64,000 nucleotides of DNA from Cribrihabitans_A neustonicus (GTDB lineage Bacteria; Pseudomonadota; Alphaproteobacteria; Rhodobacterales; Rhodobacteraceae). Where the stretch lies: positions 62,001 through 126,000 of the forward strand of contig NZ_JBMERQ010000002.1 of the NCBI RefSeq assembly GCF_048820895.1, read 5' to 3'. The stretch's first letter is position 1. Each line of letters begins with the position of its first letter. The notes beneath the pieces are model-generated. The model had not been told where the DNA came from. It ran no database searches and worked only from the letters and a program-made list of their open reading frames with translations. Shown here piece after piece: positions 16,131 to 26,196 of this stretch. A program made the translations under genes and the position numbers.

Positions 16131-19100
16131 TTACTGTTCCGGCACCAGAATCTCGCGCTTGCCCACGTGGTTCGCGGCCGAGACCACGCCCTCCTCCTCC
16201 ATCTGCTCGACCAGGCGCGCGGCCTTGTTGTAGCCGATCGCCAGCTTGCGCTGGATGTAGGAGGTGGAGCACTTGCGGTCCTTGACCACGATCGCCACCG
16301 CGGTGTCGTAGAGCGCATCCTCGGTATCGGTGTTGCCGCCGGTGGAGAGCCCCAGCACCGCGTCGATGTTGTCGGCCTTTTCCTCGTCGGGGCCATCCAG
16401 CACACTTCCAACGTAATCCGGCGGGCCGAACTGCTTGAGGTGGTTGACCACCTCCTCGACTTCCTCATCCGACACGAACGGCCCGTGGCAGCGGGTGATC
16501 TTGGCGCCGCCCGCCATGTAGAGCATATCGCCCATGCCGAGGAGCTGCTCGGCGCCCATTTCGCCAAGGATCGTCCGGCTGTCGACTTTGGAGGTCACCT
16601 GGAAGGAGATCCGGGTCGGGAAGTTCGCTTTGATGGTGCCGGTGATCACATCGACCGAGGGACGCTGGGTGGCCATGATCAGGTGGATGCCCGAGGCCCG
16701 CGCCATCTGCGCCAGGCGCTGGATGCACGCCTCGATTTCCTTGCCCGCAACCATCATCAGGTCGGCCATCTCGTCGACGATAACGACGATGTAGGGCAGC
16801 GCGACGGGCTGGAATTCCTCGGTCTCGAACACCGGCTCTCCGGTGTCATCGTCGAACCCGGTCTGCACGGTGCGCGAGAACATCTCGCCCTTCGCCAGAG
16901 CCTCCTTCACCCGGCCGTTGTAACCCGCGATGTTGCGCACGCCCATCTTGGACATCTTGCGGTAGCGGTCCTCCATCTCGCCGACCACCCACTTGAGCGC
17001 GACGACAGCCTTCTTGGGGTCGGTGACCACCGGGCTCAGCAGGTGCGGGATGCCGTCATAGACCGACAGTTCCAGCATCTTGGGGTCGATCATGATCAGG
17101 CGGCATTCCTCCGGCGTTAGCTTGTAGAGGAGCGACAGGATCATGGTGTTGATCGCGACCGACTTGCCGGAGCCGGTGGTGCCCGCGATCAGCAGGTGGG
17201 GCATCTTGGCGAGGTTTGCGACCATGCTGTCGCCGCCGATGTCCTTGCCGAGCGCCAGTGGCAGCGCGTGGTTGCCGTCGCCGAAGTCGCGGCTGGCAAG
17301 GATTTCCCGCAGCACCACCTTTTCGCGGTTTTCGTTCGGAAGTTCGATGCCGATCACGGTGCGCCCCGGCACGGTAGAGACCCGCGCCGACAGCGCCGAC
17401 ATGGAGCGGGCGATATCGTCGGCCAGGCCGATAACGCGGGACGCCTTAAGGCCCGGAGCCGGCTCCAGCTCGTACATGGTGACGACGGGGCCGGGGCGGA
17501 CTGAGACGATCTCGCCCTTCACGCCATAATCGTCGAGCACCGATTCCAGCATGCGCGCGTTCTCCTCCAGCGCTTCGTCGCTGAGGTGGTGGCGCTCAAT
17601 ATTCTGCGGGTTGGTGAGCAGGCTGAGCGGCGGCAGTTCGAAATCGCTCTCTGCCTCGGTGAAGGCGAGGTTGGGCTGCGCTTCGGCCTTGGCGCGGGCG
17701 GAGGGCTGGGCGGGTTTCGGTGCAGGCTTGCTGACCACCGCCTTGCGCGGCTCAGCCTTGGGCAGGTCGACGGTGAGGCGCGGGCCGGGGGCTGCGGCCG
17801 GGGCACCAGCTGGTGTTTCACCGGAGGCCGGGGCAGAGGGCGCGCGGCGCAGTTCGCGCCCGGCGTCAGATGCGGTAGGCAGGCTGCTGGGCAGGGCCTC
17901 GGAGGGCATGTGGTCCGGCACTACCTCAGGCCAGTCCATCCCGGCTTCGTCTTCCGCCACGTCATAGGCAACTTCGGAGGGGATCTCCTCCACTTGGGGC
18001 TCCCAGTCGGGAGCGACCGCGGCGGTGAGCCGCGGCACCGGCGCACCGGTCAGCGGCGGTTCCGGCGGCAGGCCGGCCGGAGCGGGGTTCGGGTTGAAGA
18101 TCAGCGGTGCCGGGCGTTGGCCGCGGCCCTTGGTCAACGGCAGGTTCGGGTCGGGCTCCGGCGGCTGTTCGGCAGCGCGGCGGATGCGGACGGCATTGGC
18201 GATCTTCTCGGAGATGCGGGTCTCGCCGGGCTGGCCGTTGTAAGCTTCCGCGCCACAGGCATCATCCTCCCAGCCGGCCGGTTCCGGCTCCGCCGGGGTG
18301 CGGCGGATCAGGCCGGGCATGCGGGCCAGCAGGCCCGGTTTAGCGGGTGCCGCGGGGGCGGGTGCTGGGGCTGCCACCGGCGCCGCGACGGCGGGGGCGT
18401 AATTGTCCTCGGGGTAGTCCTCGAAGACGTCGGCGTCCGGGTCGGCGTAGGCGCGGGCCTCGTCTTCCGCGTCGAAGCCCGCCGCCCGTTCGGCCTTGTT
18501 GCGGCGGTAGGTCATTGCCGCCTGCAGACCGCTGGAGGCGCCGCGGCCCAGCAGACCGGCGGCGGCGTCATAGGCTAGGATCAGGCCCAGGAGCACCCGG
18601 CGCAGACCCGCTTTCACCTCGGGCCAGGTGAAGCCCAGCACCGTGCTTCCCAGCGCCAGCATGCCCGCCGCGGTGAGGAGCGACATCAGCTTCACCATGA
18701 ACTGCAGGCTGACGGGCAACAGCGACAGCAGCGCGCCAAGGAAGGTATAGCCGACCATGCCGCCCAGACCCGAGTGATGCGCCGCCTGCCAGGCGGGCGT
18801 CGCATTCAGCGTCTCCATGTGCAGCGCCACCACCAGCAGCCACGGCACCGAGAGCAAGAGCGGCCAGATCACGCGGTCCTCGCCCTTGTGCAGCACGAAA
18901 CGCGCGCCCCAGACCGAGAGGAACAGCGGCAGCGCCCAGCTTGCCAGCCCGAACAGCGTGATGAGGATGAAGGAGATCGAGGCGCCGGGGCGGCCCATCC
19001 AGTTCTGCACCGGCGCATCGGTGGAGACCATCCAGTTCGGATCGTCCGGCGTGTAGCTGCCGATCATCGCCGCCAGGGCGAGGCCGAGCCCGATCAGGAC

Positions 19101-19190
19101 GACCCCGATCAGCTCCTTGCCGCGCTTTTCGATGGCTGCCTGCATGTTGCTGTCAAGCAGCGGATCGCGGCTGCGGGATTGAAATGCCAT
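16131..19190 (-). CDS. ftsK: DNA translocase FtsK
   Basis: A 1019-residue divisome protein that pumps DNA and helps resolve chromosome dimers. The N-terminal part (about 30-200) has several membrane segments (for example VVLIGLGLALAAMIGSY), followed by a Pro/Ala-rich linker (about 230-510). The motor has the Walker A GTTGSGKS near 668-676 and Walker B IVVIVDEMADLM. The C-terminal winged-helix gamma domain (residues about 950-1015) contains STSYIQRKLAIGYNKAARLVE. GAGG precedes the ATG by five bases. It heads the ftsK-lolA unit. Confidence 0.95.
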   Translation of the reverse strand: MAFQSRSRDPLLDSNMQAAIEKRGKELIGVVLIGLGLALAAMIGSYTPDDPNWMVSTDAPVQNWMGRPGASISFILITLFGLASWALPLFLSVWGARFVLHKGEDRVIWPLLLSVPWLLVVALHMETLNATPAWQAAHHSGLGGMVGYTFLGALLSLLPVSLQFMVKLMSLLTAAGMLALGSTVLGFTWPEVKAGLRRVLLGLILAYDAAAGLLGRGASSGLQAAMTYRRNKAERAAGFDAEDEARAYADPDADVFEDYPEDNYAPAVAAPVAAPAPAPAAPAKPGLLARMPGLIRRTPAEPEPAGWEDDACGAEAYNGQPGETRISEKIANAVRIRRAAEQPPEPDPNLPLTKGRGQRPAPLIFNPNPAPAGLPPEPPLTGAPVPRLTAAVAPDWEPQVEEIPSEVAYDVAEDEAGMDWPEVVPDHMPSEALPSSLPTASDAGRELRRAPSAPASGETPAGAPAAAPGPRLTVDLPKAEPRKAVVSKPAPKPAQPSARAKAEAQPNLAFTEAESDFELPPLSLLTNPQNIERHHLSDEALEENARMLESVLDDYGVKGEIVSVRPGPVVTMYELEPAPGLKASRVIGLADDIARSMSALSARVSTVPGRTVIGIELPNENREKVVLREILASRDFGDGNHALPLALGKDIGGDSMVANLAKMPHLLIAGTTGSGKSVAINTMILSLLYKLTPEECRLIMIDPKMLELSVYDGIPHLLSPVVTDPKKAVVALKWVVGEMEDRYRKMSKMGVRNIAGYNGRVKEALAKGEMFSRTVQTGFDDDTGEPVFETEEFQPVALPYIVVIVDEMADLMMVAGKEIEACIQRLAQMARASGIHLIMATQRPSVDVITGTIKANFPTRISFQVTSKVDSRTILGEMGAEQLLGMGDMLYMAGGAKITRCHGPFVSDEEVEEVVNHLKQFGPPDYVGSVLDGPDEEKADNIDAVLGLSTGGNTDTEDALYDTAVAIVVKDRKCSTSYIQRKLAIGYNKAARLVEQMEEEGVVSAANHVGKREILVPEQ

Positions 19191-19312
19191 GCCTACCTCG
19201 GTTCCGTTTCCTTGCCGGCCCTGCCCCGCTGTTGGCCGCGGGGTTCATGGGACCGGTGCGTTTCTTGCTCTTGGCGCGGCGGCCTGCCCCAATGCGGGCC
19301 GCCGGGCAGATG

Positions 19313-20491
19313 TCAGTACAGGCACGCGCGCAGGGTGGTGAGCGCGGTGCGGGTCTGTTCGGCGGGGGCGACCAGCGCCACCCGGATGTATGTCTCGCCC
19401 GGGTTCCGGCCCGGTTTCCCCTGTGCCAGGTAGGCGCCGGGCAGCACCCGCACGCCGGTTTCCTGCCAGAGTTTCAGCGCCGCGCGCTCGCCATCCTCGA
19501 CCGGCAGCCAGAGGAAGAAGCCCGCCTCCGGCGCCATGTATCCGTCAAGGCCCGCGAAGACCTCATCGGCGATGGCGTATTTCTCCTGATAGAGCGCGCG
19601 GTTTTCCTGCACATGCGCCTCGTCCGCCCAAACGCGGGCGGCGGCGGCCTGCAGGGGCCCGGGCAGCGGTGCGCCGGAATAGGCGCGCAGCTGCTTGATC
19701 CGCTTGAGGCTTTCCGGCCCGCCCGCGACCAGCCCGGAGCGCAGCCCCGGCAGGTTTGAGCGTTTGGAGAGCGAGTTGAACAGCACCACCCGCTCCGGGT
19801 CCGCGCCCAGCTCCTGCGCGACGGTGAGCGCGCCCACAGGCGGCGTGTCGCGGTAGATCTCGGAGTAGCATTCATCGGCGAAGATGCGGAAGTCGTGTTT
19901 CTCCGCCAGCCGGATCAGCCGCTCCCAGTAGTCCCGCGAGGCCACCGCGCCCTGCGGGTTCGCGGGGGAGCAGATGTAGGCCACTGCAGTGCGGTCCAGC
20001 ACCTCGGGCGGAAGGCTCTCGTAGTCGGGCAGATGGCCGGTTTCAGCGGTTGCGGGCACGAACACCGGCTCCGCCCCGACCGAGATCGTCGCCACCATGT
20101 AGACCTGGTAGAACGGGTTCGGGATCAGCACCGCGGGGCGCTGGCCGTTCTTCTGCTCCGGGCACAGCGCCATCGCCGCGTTGTAGAGCCCCTCGCGGGT
20201 GCCGTTGAGCGCCATCACATTGGTCTCGGGATCGAGGCTCACGCCATAGCGGCGGCTGATCCAGTCCGTGATCGCGCCGCGCAGCTCGGGCGTGCCGTCG
20301 TTGGCCGGGTACTGGTTGAAGGCCGCGGCGTTCTCGGCAATCACCTCGCTCACCCACTGCGGGAACGCGTGTTTCGGCTCGCCAATGGTCATATGCACCA
20401 CGTCCCCGCCCGGGGCGTGGTGGTCCAGAAGCGCCCGCAGGCGCGGAAAGGCATAGGCAGGCAGGTTCGCGAACCGCTCTGGGAAAGTCAT
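19313..20491 (-). CDS. PLP-dependent class I/II aminotransferase (DapC-like)
   Basis: A 392-residue fold-type I aminotransferase. PLP-binding features are intact: SPANPQGAV, FADECYSEIYRD, and the Schiff-base Lys in FNSLSKRSNLPGLRSG. Overall pattern resembles succinyldiaminopimelate transaminases (DapC) or LL-DAP-type enzymes of alphaproteobacteria, which would fit lysine synthesis, but class I substrate calls from sequence are weak. ATG at 20491 is used: GAGG is ten bases upstream, while a TTG three codons earlier is too close to it. It precedes ftsK on the same strand. Confidence 0.85.
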   Translation of the reverse strand: MTFPERFANLPAYAFPRLRALLDHHAPGGDVVHMTIGEPKHAFPQWVSEVIAENAAAFNQYPANDGTPELRGAITDWISRRYGVSLDPETNVMALNGTREGLYNAAMALCPEQKNGQRPAVLIPNPFYQVYMVATISVGAEPVFVPATAETGHLPDYESLPPEVLDRTAVAYICSPANPQGAVASRDYWERLIRLAEKHDFRIFADECYSEIYRDTPPVGALTVAQELGADPERVVLFNSLSKRSNLPGLRSGLVAGGPESLKRIKQLRAYSGAPLPGPLQAAAARVWADEAHVQENRALYQEKYAIADEVFAGLDGYMAPEAGFFLWLPVEDGERAALKLWQETGVRVLPGAYLAQGKPGRNPGETYIRVALVAPAEQTRTALTTLRACLY

Positions 20492-20603
20492 GATTTTCAA
20501 GCCTCGGTCACGGGATCATGGGCGCCCCGTTTGCGCCTCAGGTTACAGGGAGGGGGCGGATGCGTCCACCCGGTGATCGCCCGGCGCGGGGCGAATGTGG
20601 CAT

Positions 20604-21935
20604 TCAGACAAGAGCGGCCTCCACCGCGGCGCCAATGCGCAGCAGTGCCTCTTCGCCGTGGGGCTTGCCCAGGAGTTGCAGACCGCAGCTTGGGGTGCCG
20701 GTGGGCAGCGACAGGCCGCTCAGCCCCATCAGGTTGCCGACGCGGGTGTTGCGGAGTGCAAGGAGGTTGGCCTTCACGTAGTACTCCCGGTCGCTTTGCA
20801 GCCGCGCCACGTTGGGCGGCAGGTTCGGCGCCGTCGGGCTCAGCACCGCGTCAAAGCCCGCGACGGCGCGGTGCCAGGCCGCGCGGTACCGCTCCAGCGT
20901 CTGCCAGGCGGCGACGTAATCGGGGCCGGAGAACTGCGCGCCGGTGCGGAAGCGTTCGAGGATCTCACCATACATCAGATGCGGAGCCGCCTCGATCACG
21001 TCCTTCCAGAGGCCATAGGCTTCGGTGGTATAGAGGATCGGGCTGAGGTCCATCGCCTCGGCCAGTTCCGGCACCTCCAACGGCACGATCTCGGCTCCGG
21101 CATCGCGCAGCCGGTCCAGAGCGGAGGCATGGGCGGCGGCAACCCGCGGGTCGATGTCCGATAGCACCACGGTCTGCAGATCGGCAAAGCGGCGGCTCTT
21201 GAGCGGCGGAGGACTGCGCAGGTCCGGCCCGGTAGTGCCCTCAAGCAGGCCAAGCAGCAGGCCTGCGTCCTCCACCGAGCGGGCGAGCGGGCCGATGGTG
21301 TCGAACTTCAGGCAGAGCGGAACCGCGCCGTCGAGCGGGATGCGGCCCGAGGTGGTCTTCAGCCCCACGAGATCGTTCCAGGCCGCCGGGATGCGCACCG
21401 AGCCGCCGGTGTCCGAGCCGATGGCTCCCGCCGCCAGCCCATGCGCAACCGAGGCCGCGGCGCCGGAGGAGGACCCGCCGGGCGCAGCCCCCGCATCGTT
21501 CACGTTGGGGGGCGTCGCGGTCACCGGGTTGAAGCCGAGGCCGGAGAACGCCAGCTCGCTCATATGCGTCTTGCCGAGGCAGATGGCCCCCATCGCGGTA
21601 GCATTGCGCAGCACCGGCGCGTCGCGTTCCGGCACCCGGCCTTTGAGGAGCGCCGAGCCGGATTCGGTGGCAATCCCTGCGCTGTCGAAGAGGTCCTTCC
21701 AGCTCAGCGGCACCCCGTCGAGCGGTGAGCGGCGCAGGCCGGCCTTGGCGCGCGCCTCTGCCGCGGCGGCCTCCGCCAAAGCGCGGTCTTGGGTCACTTG
21801 GGTGTAGATCCGGGTGGCCTCCTGGTGGGCATCGATCGCCTCCAGGTAGCTGCGGGTCAGCGCCAGCGGGCTGATCTCCCCCGCCGCGATTCCCCGCCCC
21901 AGGCTGGCGGCGGTCATAGTCAGCCACTCGTTCAT
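20604..21935 (-). CDS. amidase signature family amidase
   Basis: A 443-residue amidase. The Ser-cisSer-Lys triad is visible: K80 in LSWKDLFD, S155 in GGSSSG and nucleophile S179 in GSDTGGSVR; the 24-residue spacing of the two serines equals that of other family members. It hydrolyses an unknown amide in the cytosol. GGGGAG lies ten bases before the ATG at 21935, and longer starts add no family sequence. It is divergent from the UbiH-type gene with about 109 bp between starts. Confidence 0.88.
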   Translation of the reverse strand: MNEWLTMTAASLGRGIAAGEISPLALTRSYLEAIDAHQEATRIYTQVTQDRALAEAAAAEARAKAGLRRSPLDGVPLSWKDLFDSAGIATESGSALLKGRVPERDAPVLRNATAMGAICLGKTHMSELAFSGLGFNPVTATPPNVNDAGAAPGGSSSGAAASVAHGLAAGAIGSDTGGSVRIPAAWNDLVGLKTTSGRIPLDGAVPLCLKFDTIGPLARSVEDAGLLLGLLEGTTGPDLRSPPPLKSRRFADLQTVVLSDIDPRVAAAHASALDRLRDAGAEIVPLEVPELAEAMDLSPILYTTEAYGLWKDVIEAAPHLMYGEILERFRTGAQFSGPDYVAAWQTLERYRAAWHRAVAGFDAVLSPTAPNLPPNVARLQSDREYYVKANLLALRNTRVGNLMGLSGLSLPTGTPSCGLQLLGKPHGEEALLRIGAAVEAALV

Positions 21936-22044
21936 CGGCTCGTCTCCCCATGCGTTTGCGGCAAACGGTAGCGGCAGCGCAGCGCAGGCACAATCCCGCG
22001 CTTGGCGGATGGACAATCGCGCTGGCAGGGGCATATTGCGGGGC

Positions 22045-23271
22045 ATGAAAAACAGCTCCGATATCCTGATCGTGGGCGGCGGGCTCAACGGCCCCGCCCT
22101 GGCTCTGGCGCTCGCCCAGACCGGCCACAGCGTCACCGTGATCGACGCGCTGAGCCCGGCGCAGCTGGAGGATGACAGCTTCGACGGGCGCGGCTATGCG
22201 CTGGCGCTGGCCTCGCAGAAGCTGCTGGCGCAGATCGGCGTCTGGCCCGCGGTGGCCGATCACGCCCAGCCGATGCAGGAGATCAAGGTGACCGACGGCC
22301 ATGCGGGCCTTGGCCCCTCGCCCTTCTTCCTGCACTTCAGCGGCGAGGAGCTGGACGAGGGCCCGATGGGCTACATGGTTGAGGACCGCTACCTGCGCCG
22401 CGCCTTCCTTCAGGCGATGCAGGACACGCCCGGCATCACCCTGGTGCATGGCCAGCGCGTGGTGGCGCAGGCGGTGGAGCCGGGCGGCGTCAGCGTCACG
22501 CTCGCGGATGGCTCCGCCCTGCACGGGCGGCTGCTGGTCGGCTCGGACGGTCGCCGGAGCGGCACCGCCGCGCGCGCAGGCATCAAGCGGAGCGGCTGGG
22601 ACTACGGCCAGACCGCGCTGGTCTGCGCGATCGCGCACGAGAAGCCGCACAATGGCGTGGCACACCAGTTCTTCATGCCGCCCGGGCCGCTGGCGATCCT
22701 GCCGCTGCCGGGGAACCGCTCCTCCATCGTGTGGAGCGAGCGGCGGGAGTTGGCAGAGGCGATCCAGGGCATGGATGACCAGGGCTATCTGGCCGCGCTC
22801 CGGCCGCGGTTCGGGGATTTCCTGGGGGAGATCTCGCTGGCCGGCAAACGCTTCACCTATCCCCTGAACCTCACCATCGCCAACAGCTTCATCGCGGACC
22901 GGCTGGCACTGGTGGGCGATGCGGCGCATGGGGTGCACCCGATCGCGGGCCAGGGGCTGAATGCGGGGCTGCGCGATGTGGCCGCGCTGGCGGAGGTGGT
23001 GACCGAAGCCGCCCGCCGCGGAGAGGATATCGGATCGGAACTGGTGCTTGCGCGATACCAGCAATGGCGGCGGTTCGATACCGCCACGCTGGCGGCGGCG
23101 ACGGACATATTCAACCGTCTGTTTTCCAACGATAACCCGGTGCTGCGGCTGGGCCGGGACCTCGGCATGGGACTAGCCCAGGCTCTACCGGGCCTGCGCC
23201 GCGGTTTCGTGCGCGAGGCGGCGGGGCTCACCGGCGACCTGCCGCGTCTGTTGAAGGGGCAGGCAATCTGA
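22045..23271 (+). CDS. UbiH/UbiF-family FAD-dependent monooxygenase
   Basis: A 408-residue flavoprotein hydroxylase. The N-terminal FAD motif is ILIVGGGLNGPALALALAQ; the second FAD signature DRLALVGDAAHGVHPIAGQGLNAG sits near residue 285-310. Such proteins hydroxylate the ubiquinone ring; UbiH, UbiF, UbiI or UbiL specificity cannot be settled here. ATG at 22045 follows a GGGG ribosome site and leads straight into the beta strand of the FAD fold. It faces the minus-strand Trm112-like gene across a 96-bp gap. Confidence 0.88.
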   Translation: MKNSSDILIVGGGLNGPALALALAQTGHSVTVIDALSPAQLEDDSFDGRGYALALASQKLLAQIGVWPAVADHAQPMQEIKVTDGHAGLGPSPFFLHFSGEELDEGPMGYMVEDRYLRRAFLQAMQDTPGITLVHGQRVVAQAVEPGGVSVTLADGSALHGRLLVGSDGRRSGTAARAGIKRSGWDYGQTALVCAIAHEKPHNGVAHQFFMPPGPLAILPLPGNRSSIVWSERRELAEAIQGMDDQGYLAALRPRFGDFLGEISLAGKRFTYPLNLTIANSFIADRLALVGDAAHGVHPIAGQGLNAGLRDVAALAEVVTEAARRGEDIGSELVLARYQQWRRFDTATLAAATDIFNRLFSNDNPVLRLGRDLGMGLAQALPGLRRGFVREAAGLTGDLPRLLKGQAI

Positions 23272-23367
23272 AGGAGGCGTCCTGAGCCGACCACGTTTTC
23301 CTGCATCTGCCGAAGTCCCGAAAGAGCAATCGCGGCCCGCCAGCTCCGGAATATAAGGAGCAGGGAG

Positions 23368-23589
23368 TCAGTCCAGCGTGCGGGCCTCGTCTTCCAGCAT
23401 CACAGGAATGCCGTTGCGGATCGGAAAGGCGAGGTTGGCGGCGCGGGAGACAAGCTCCTGCGCTTCGGCGTCATATTCCAGAACCGTTTGAGTCAGCGGG
23501 CAGACCAGCGCTTCCAGCATCCGCCGGTCGAAGGCGGGTTCGGCCTTCGCCTCCTGAAGAGTTCCGGATTTTGCCTCGGTCCCGGTCAT
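23368..23589 (-). CDS. Trm112-like/UPF0434 family small protein
   Basis: A 73-residue protein of the YcaR/Trm112 family: MLEALVCPLTQTVLEYD and AFPIRNGIPVMLEDEAR are typical. Only one of the usual zinc-ribbon cysteines (C30) remains, as in many bacterial members. The first 23 residues are an extension; the ATG at 23589 is kept since it overlaps the stop of the LON-domain gene (ATGA), whereas the family core would start at residue 24. It ends the xth-thioredoxin-LON cluster. Role unclear; a methyltransferase activator is the eukaryotic analogy. Confidence 0.8.
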   Translation of the reverse strand: MTGTEAKSGTLQEAKAEPAFDRRMLEALVCPLTQTVLEYDAEAQELVSRAANLAFPIRNGIPVMLEDEARTLD

Positions 23590-24230
23590 TGCAGAATTTC
23601 CTCATGCGTTCCGCCGCGCAGGGCGTATTCGATCAAAGTGACAAGTGTTTCCCGCCTTGTGGCAAGACAGGGCGCCTCGAGCAAGGCCTGCTTGTCCTCG
23701 GGGTCGAATTCCAGCAGCATCGCCAGCGAATTGATCAGCAATTCATCGTCCGCTTCCTTCAGCGACTCCCAGTCGGTCGATAGCCCGCGCGCGACGAAGA
23801 ACCGCTCCAGCAGGTCGAGGAATGCACGCCGGTCAAGGCTGACGTCCGCCTCGGTGCGGCCCAGGTCCCGCTCGAAGCCGTTCCAATTGACGTCGCACCG
23901 CCGGTAGGGGGTGAAGCCGCTGGCCTCGCCGGTAATGCGGAAGCGCGACACTCCGGAGAGAGTGATCAGGTAGCGCCCGTCCTCGGTTTCCGAAAACTGA
24001 GTGACCCGGCCGGCGCAACCGATCGTGTGCAGCCCCTCGGCGCTGCCGTTGCCAGAGGGGCTGGGCTGCACCATACCAATCAGCCGCTGCTGAGATTTCA
24101 GCGTGTCTTCAAGCATTTGCAGGTAGCGCGGCTCGAAGATGTGAAGCGGCAGACGGGACCGGGGCAGCAACAGCGCCCCGGGCAAGGGGAACACGGGGAT
24201 CGTGTCGGGCAGATCAGCGGCCTGAATCAT
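23586..24230 (-). CDS. LON peptidase substrate-binding domain protein
   Basis: A 214-residue protein consisting only of the LON N-terminal (substrate-binding) domain: IPVFPLPGALLLPRSRLPLHIFEPRY at the start, the IGCAGRVTQF segment and a C-terminal helical bundle. There is no AAA or protease part, so it is not Lon itself. A chaperone-like or adaptor role is guessed for such proteins. It lies between the thioredoxin-TPR gene (26-bp gap) and the Trm112-like gene (4-bp overlap), a cluster common in Rhodobacteraceae. Confidence 0.87.
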   Translation of the reverse strand: MIQAADLPDTIPVFPLPGALLLPRSRLPLHIFEPRYLQMLEDTLKSQQRLIGMVQPSPSGNGSAEGLHTIGCAGRVTQFSETEDGRYLITLSGVSRFRITGEASGFTPYRRCDVNWNGFERDLGRTEADVSLDRRAFLDLLERFFVARGLSTDWESLKEADDELLINSLAMLLEFDPEDKQALLEAPCLATRRETLVTLIEYALRGGTHEEILQ

Positions 24231-24256
24231 AGCTCAGACGTAGTGCAGCCCCCTAT

Positions 24257-25192
24257 TTAGGCAAATATCATCGAGCTCAGCTTGCGGCGGCCGTTCAGCA
24301 CCACCGGATCATTGGGTTTCAGCGCATCAAAGATGGTGAAGAGCTGCGCCTTGGCCGCGCCGCCGTTCCACTCGCGGTCACGGCGGAACAGTTCCAGCAG
24401 CTCGTTTACCGCGCCTTCGGCGTCGCCCGATGCATGCAGCGCCTGAGCGAGGTCGAAGCGGGCCTGAAGATCGTCCGGATTGGCCTCCACCGCAGCGCGC
24501 AGATCACCCACGGGCCCCGCGTTCTCAGCCTGACGGGCGAGTTCGATCTGGGCCCGTGCGGCCTCAATTTCGGGCGCATCGGAAATATCCGCGGGGGCGC
24601 CATTCAGAATGGCCTCGGCCTGCTCCAAGTCGCCCAGTGCGATATGTGCGCGCGCCAGCCCGCCATAGGCGGCGGCATTCTTGTCATCCTCGCCCAGAAC
24701 CGCGGCGAAGGTCTGCGCCGCATCGGCGACTGCGCCCTCTGCCAGCATCTCCTCGGCGGCTTCCAGCGCCTCGCCGAGGCCGCCTCCGGCGGTGCCGCCC
24801 GCGGCTTCGATCACCCGCTTCAGGAAGGCGTCGATCTCGCTGGGCGGCAGTGCGCCCTGGAACATGTCGATGGGGCGGCCCTGCACGAAGGCCACGACGG
24901 TGGGGATCGATTGCAGCGGCAGGCCTTGCTGCGCCAGCGCCTGGGCCAGGCGCTGGTTTTCGTCGACGTTGATCTTGGCCATGGTGACCGCACCCTTGGC
25001 GCGGGTCACCGCCGCTTCCAGCGCCGGGCCCAGCGTCTTGCATGGGCCGCACCAGGGTGCCCAGAAGTCCACGATCACCGGCGCCTGCATCGAGGCGTCG
25101 ACCACATCCTGCATGAAGGACGCTTCGCTTACGTCCTTGATCAGGTCACCTGCCGGGGCCGTACCGCCCCCGCTGCCGATAATATCCGTCAT
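24257..25192 (-). CDS. thioredoxin with C-terminal TPR region (YbbN/CnoX-like)
   Basis: A 311-residue two-part protein. The thioredoxin domain (about 20-130) has the active site WAPWCGPCK with C48 and C51, and IPTVVAFVQGRPID around the cis-Pro. The rest (about 140-300) is made of tetratricopeptide-like helices (AYGGLARAHIALGDLEQAEAI; ARFDLAQALHASGDAEGAV). This layout matches E. coli CnoX/YbbN, a chaperone-like holdase, though here the CxxC pair is complete and could be redox active. It follows xth by 89 bp. Confidence 0.9.
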   Translation of the reverse strand: MTDIIGSGGGTAPAGDLIKDVSEASFMQDVVDASMQAPVIVDFWAPWCGPCKTLGPALEAAVTRAKGAVTMAKINVDENQRLAQALAQQGLPLQSIPTVVAFVQGRPIDMFQGALPPSEIDAFLKRVIEAAGGTAGGGLGEALEAAEEMLAEGAVADAAQTFAAVLGEDDKNAAAYGGLARAHIALGDLEQAEAILNGAPADISDAPEIEAARAQIELARQAENAGPVGDLRAAVEANPDDLQARFDLAQALHASGDAEGAVNELLELFRRDREWNGGAAKAQLFTIFDALKPNDPVVLNGRRKLSSMIFA

Positions 25193-25281
25193 GTCACTGT
25201 TCTCCCGCTTGGAACTTGCCCTCTATATGGAATCGGCCGCGGCAGAAACCAAGAGAGGAGTTCGGCCCGGCCCGCCCGCCC

Positions 25282-26070
25282 TCAAAGGTCGAAGGTGGCG
25301 AAGACCGGGGCGTGATCGCTCGGCTTGTCCCAGCCGCGGGCGTCCCGCAGGATACGGCTGGAATGGCCCGCCGCGGCGATGTCCGCGCTGGCCCAGATGT
25401 GATCGAGCCTCCGCCCCTTGTCAGCCGCGTCCCAGTCGCGCGCGCGGTAGCTCCACCAGCTGTAGAGCCGGCCATCTGGAATGTCCTGCCGGGTGATGTC
25501 GGCCCAGCCCCCGGCCTCCTGCACCTCGGCCAGGTGCTCGACCTCGACCGGCGTGTGGCTCACCACCTTCAGCAGCTTCTTGTGGTCCCAGACGTCATCC
25601 TCGCGGGGGGCGATGTTGAGATCGCCGACGAGGATCGACTTCTGCGGCACCTCGGCCCGGAAGGCGTCGCGCATTTCCGTCAGGTAGTCGAGCTTCTGGC
25701 CGAACTTCTCGTTCACTTCGCGGTCCGGCACGTCGCCGCCCGCGGGCACATAGAAGTTGTGAATGGTGACTCCGTTCTCCAGCCGGGCCGCGATGTGGCG
25801 GGCGTGGCCGAGGCTCGCGTAATCGGCGCTGCCCGCCTCCTCAATCGGCAGGCGCGAGAGGATTGCAACGCCGTTGTAGCCTTTCTGGCCGCGCCCGATC
25901 ATGTGGGTGTAGCCAAGCGCCCGGAAGGCTTCCATCGGGATCTTCTCCACCGGGCTCTTGCATTCCTGGAGGCAAAGCACATCCGGCGCCTGCTCCTGCA
26001 AGAGTTTCAGAACGATGGGCTCGCGCAGGCGGACCGAGTTGATGTTCCAGGTGGCAAGGGTGAAGGGCAT
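25282..26070 (-). CDS. xth: exodeoxyribonuclease III
   Basis: A 262-residue member of the ExoIII/AP-endonuclease family acting in base-excision repair. Motifs: LATWNINSVRLR, the metal Glu in CLQECKSP, YNGVAILSRLP, the VGDLNIAPREDDVWD block with catalytic Asp and Asn, DHIWAS, and the terminal SDHAPVFATFDL. Length is normal. It is the first gene of the minus-strand cluster xth-thioredoxin-LON-Trm112. Confidence 0.94.
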   Translation of the reverse strand: MPFTLATWNINSVRLREPIVLKLLQEQAPDVLCLQECKSPVEKIPMEAFRALGYTHMIGRGQKGYNGVAILSRLPIEEAGSADYASLGHARHIAARLENGVTIHNFYVPAGGDVPDREVNEKFGQKLDYLTEMRDAFRAEVPQKSILVGDLNIAPREDDVWDHKKLLKVVSHTPVEVEHLAEVQEAGGWADITRQDIPDGRLYSWWSYRARDWDAADKGRRLDHIWASADIAAAGHSSRILRDARGWDKPSDHAPVFATFDL

Positions 26071-26196
26071 TGCGTATCTCGTCTCAGGGGCGTTTCGGGG
26101 GCGTCTCTAGTCTGGTGCGGCGCGATACTGCCCGCACAGGCCCCAAAGCTCCAGAGGCGATTGCAACGTCCGCTCCTTGCAGCGAGGCCATCGGGA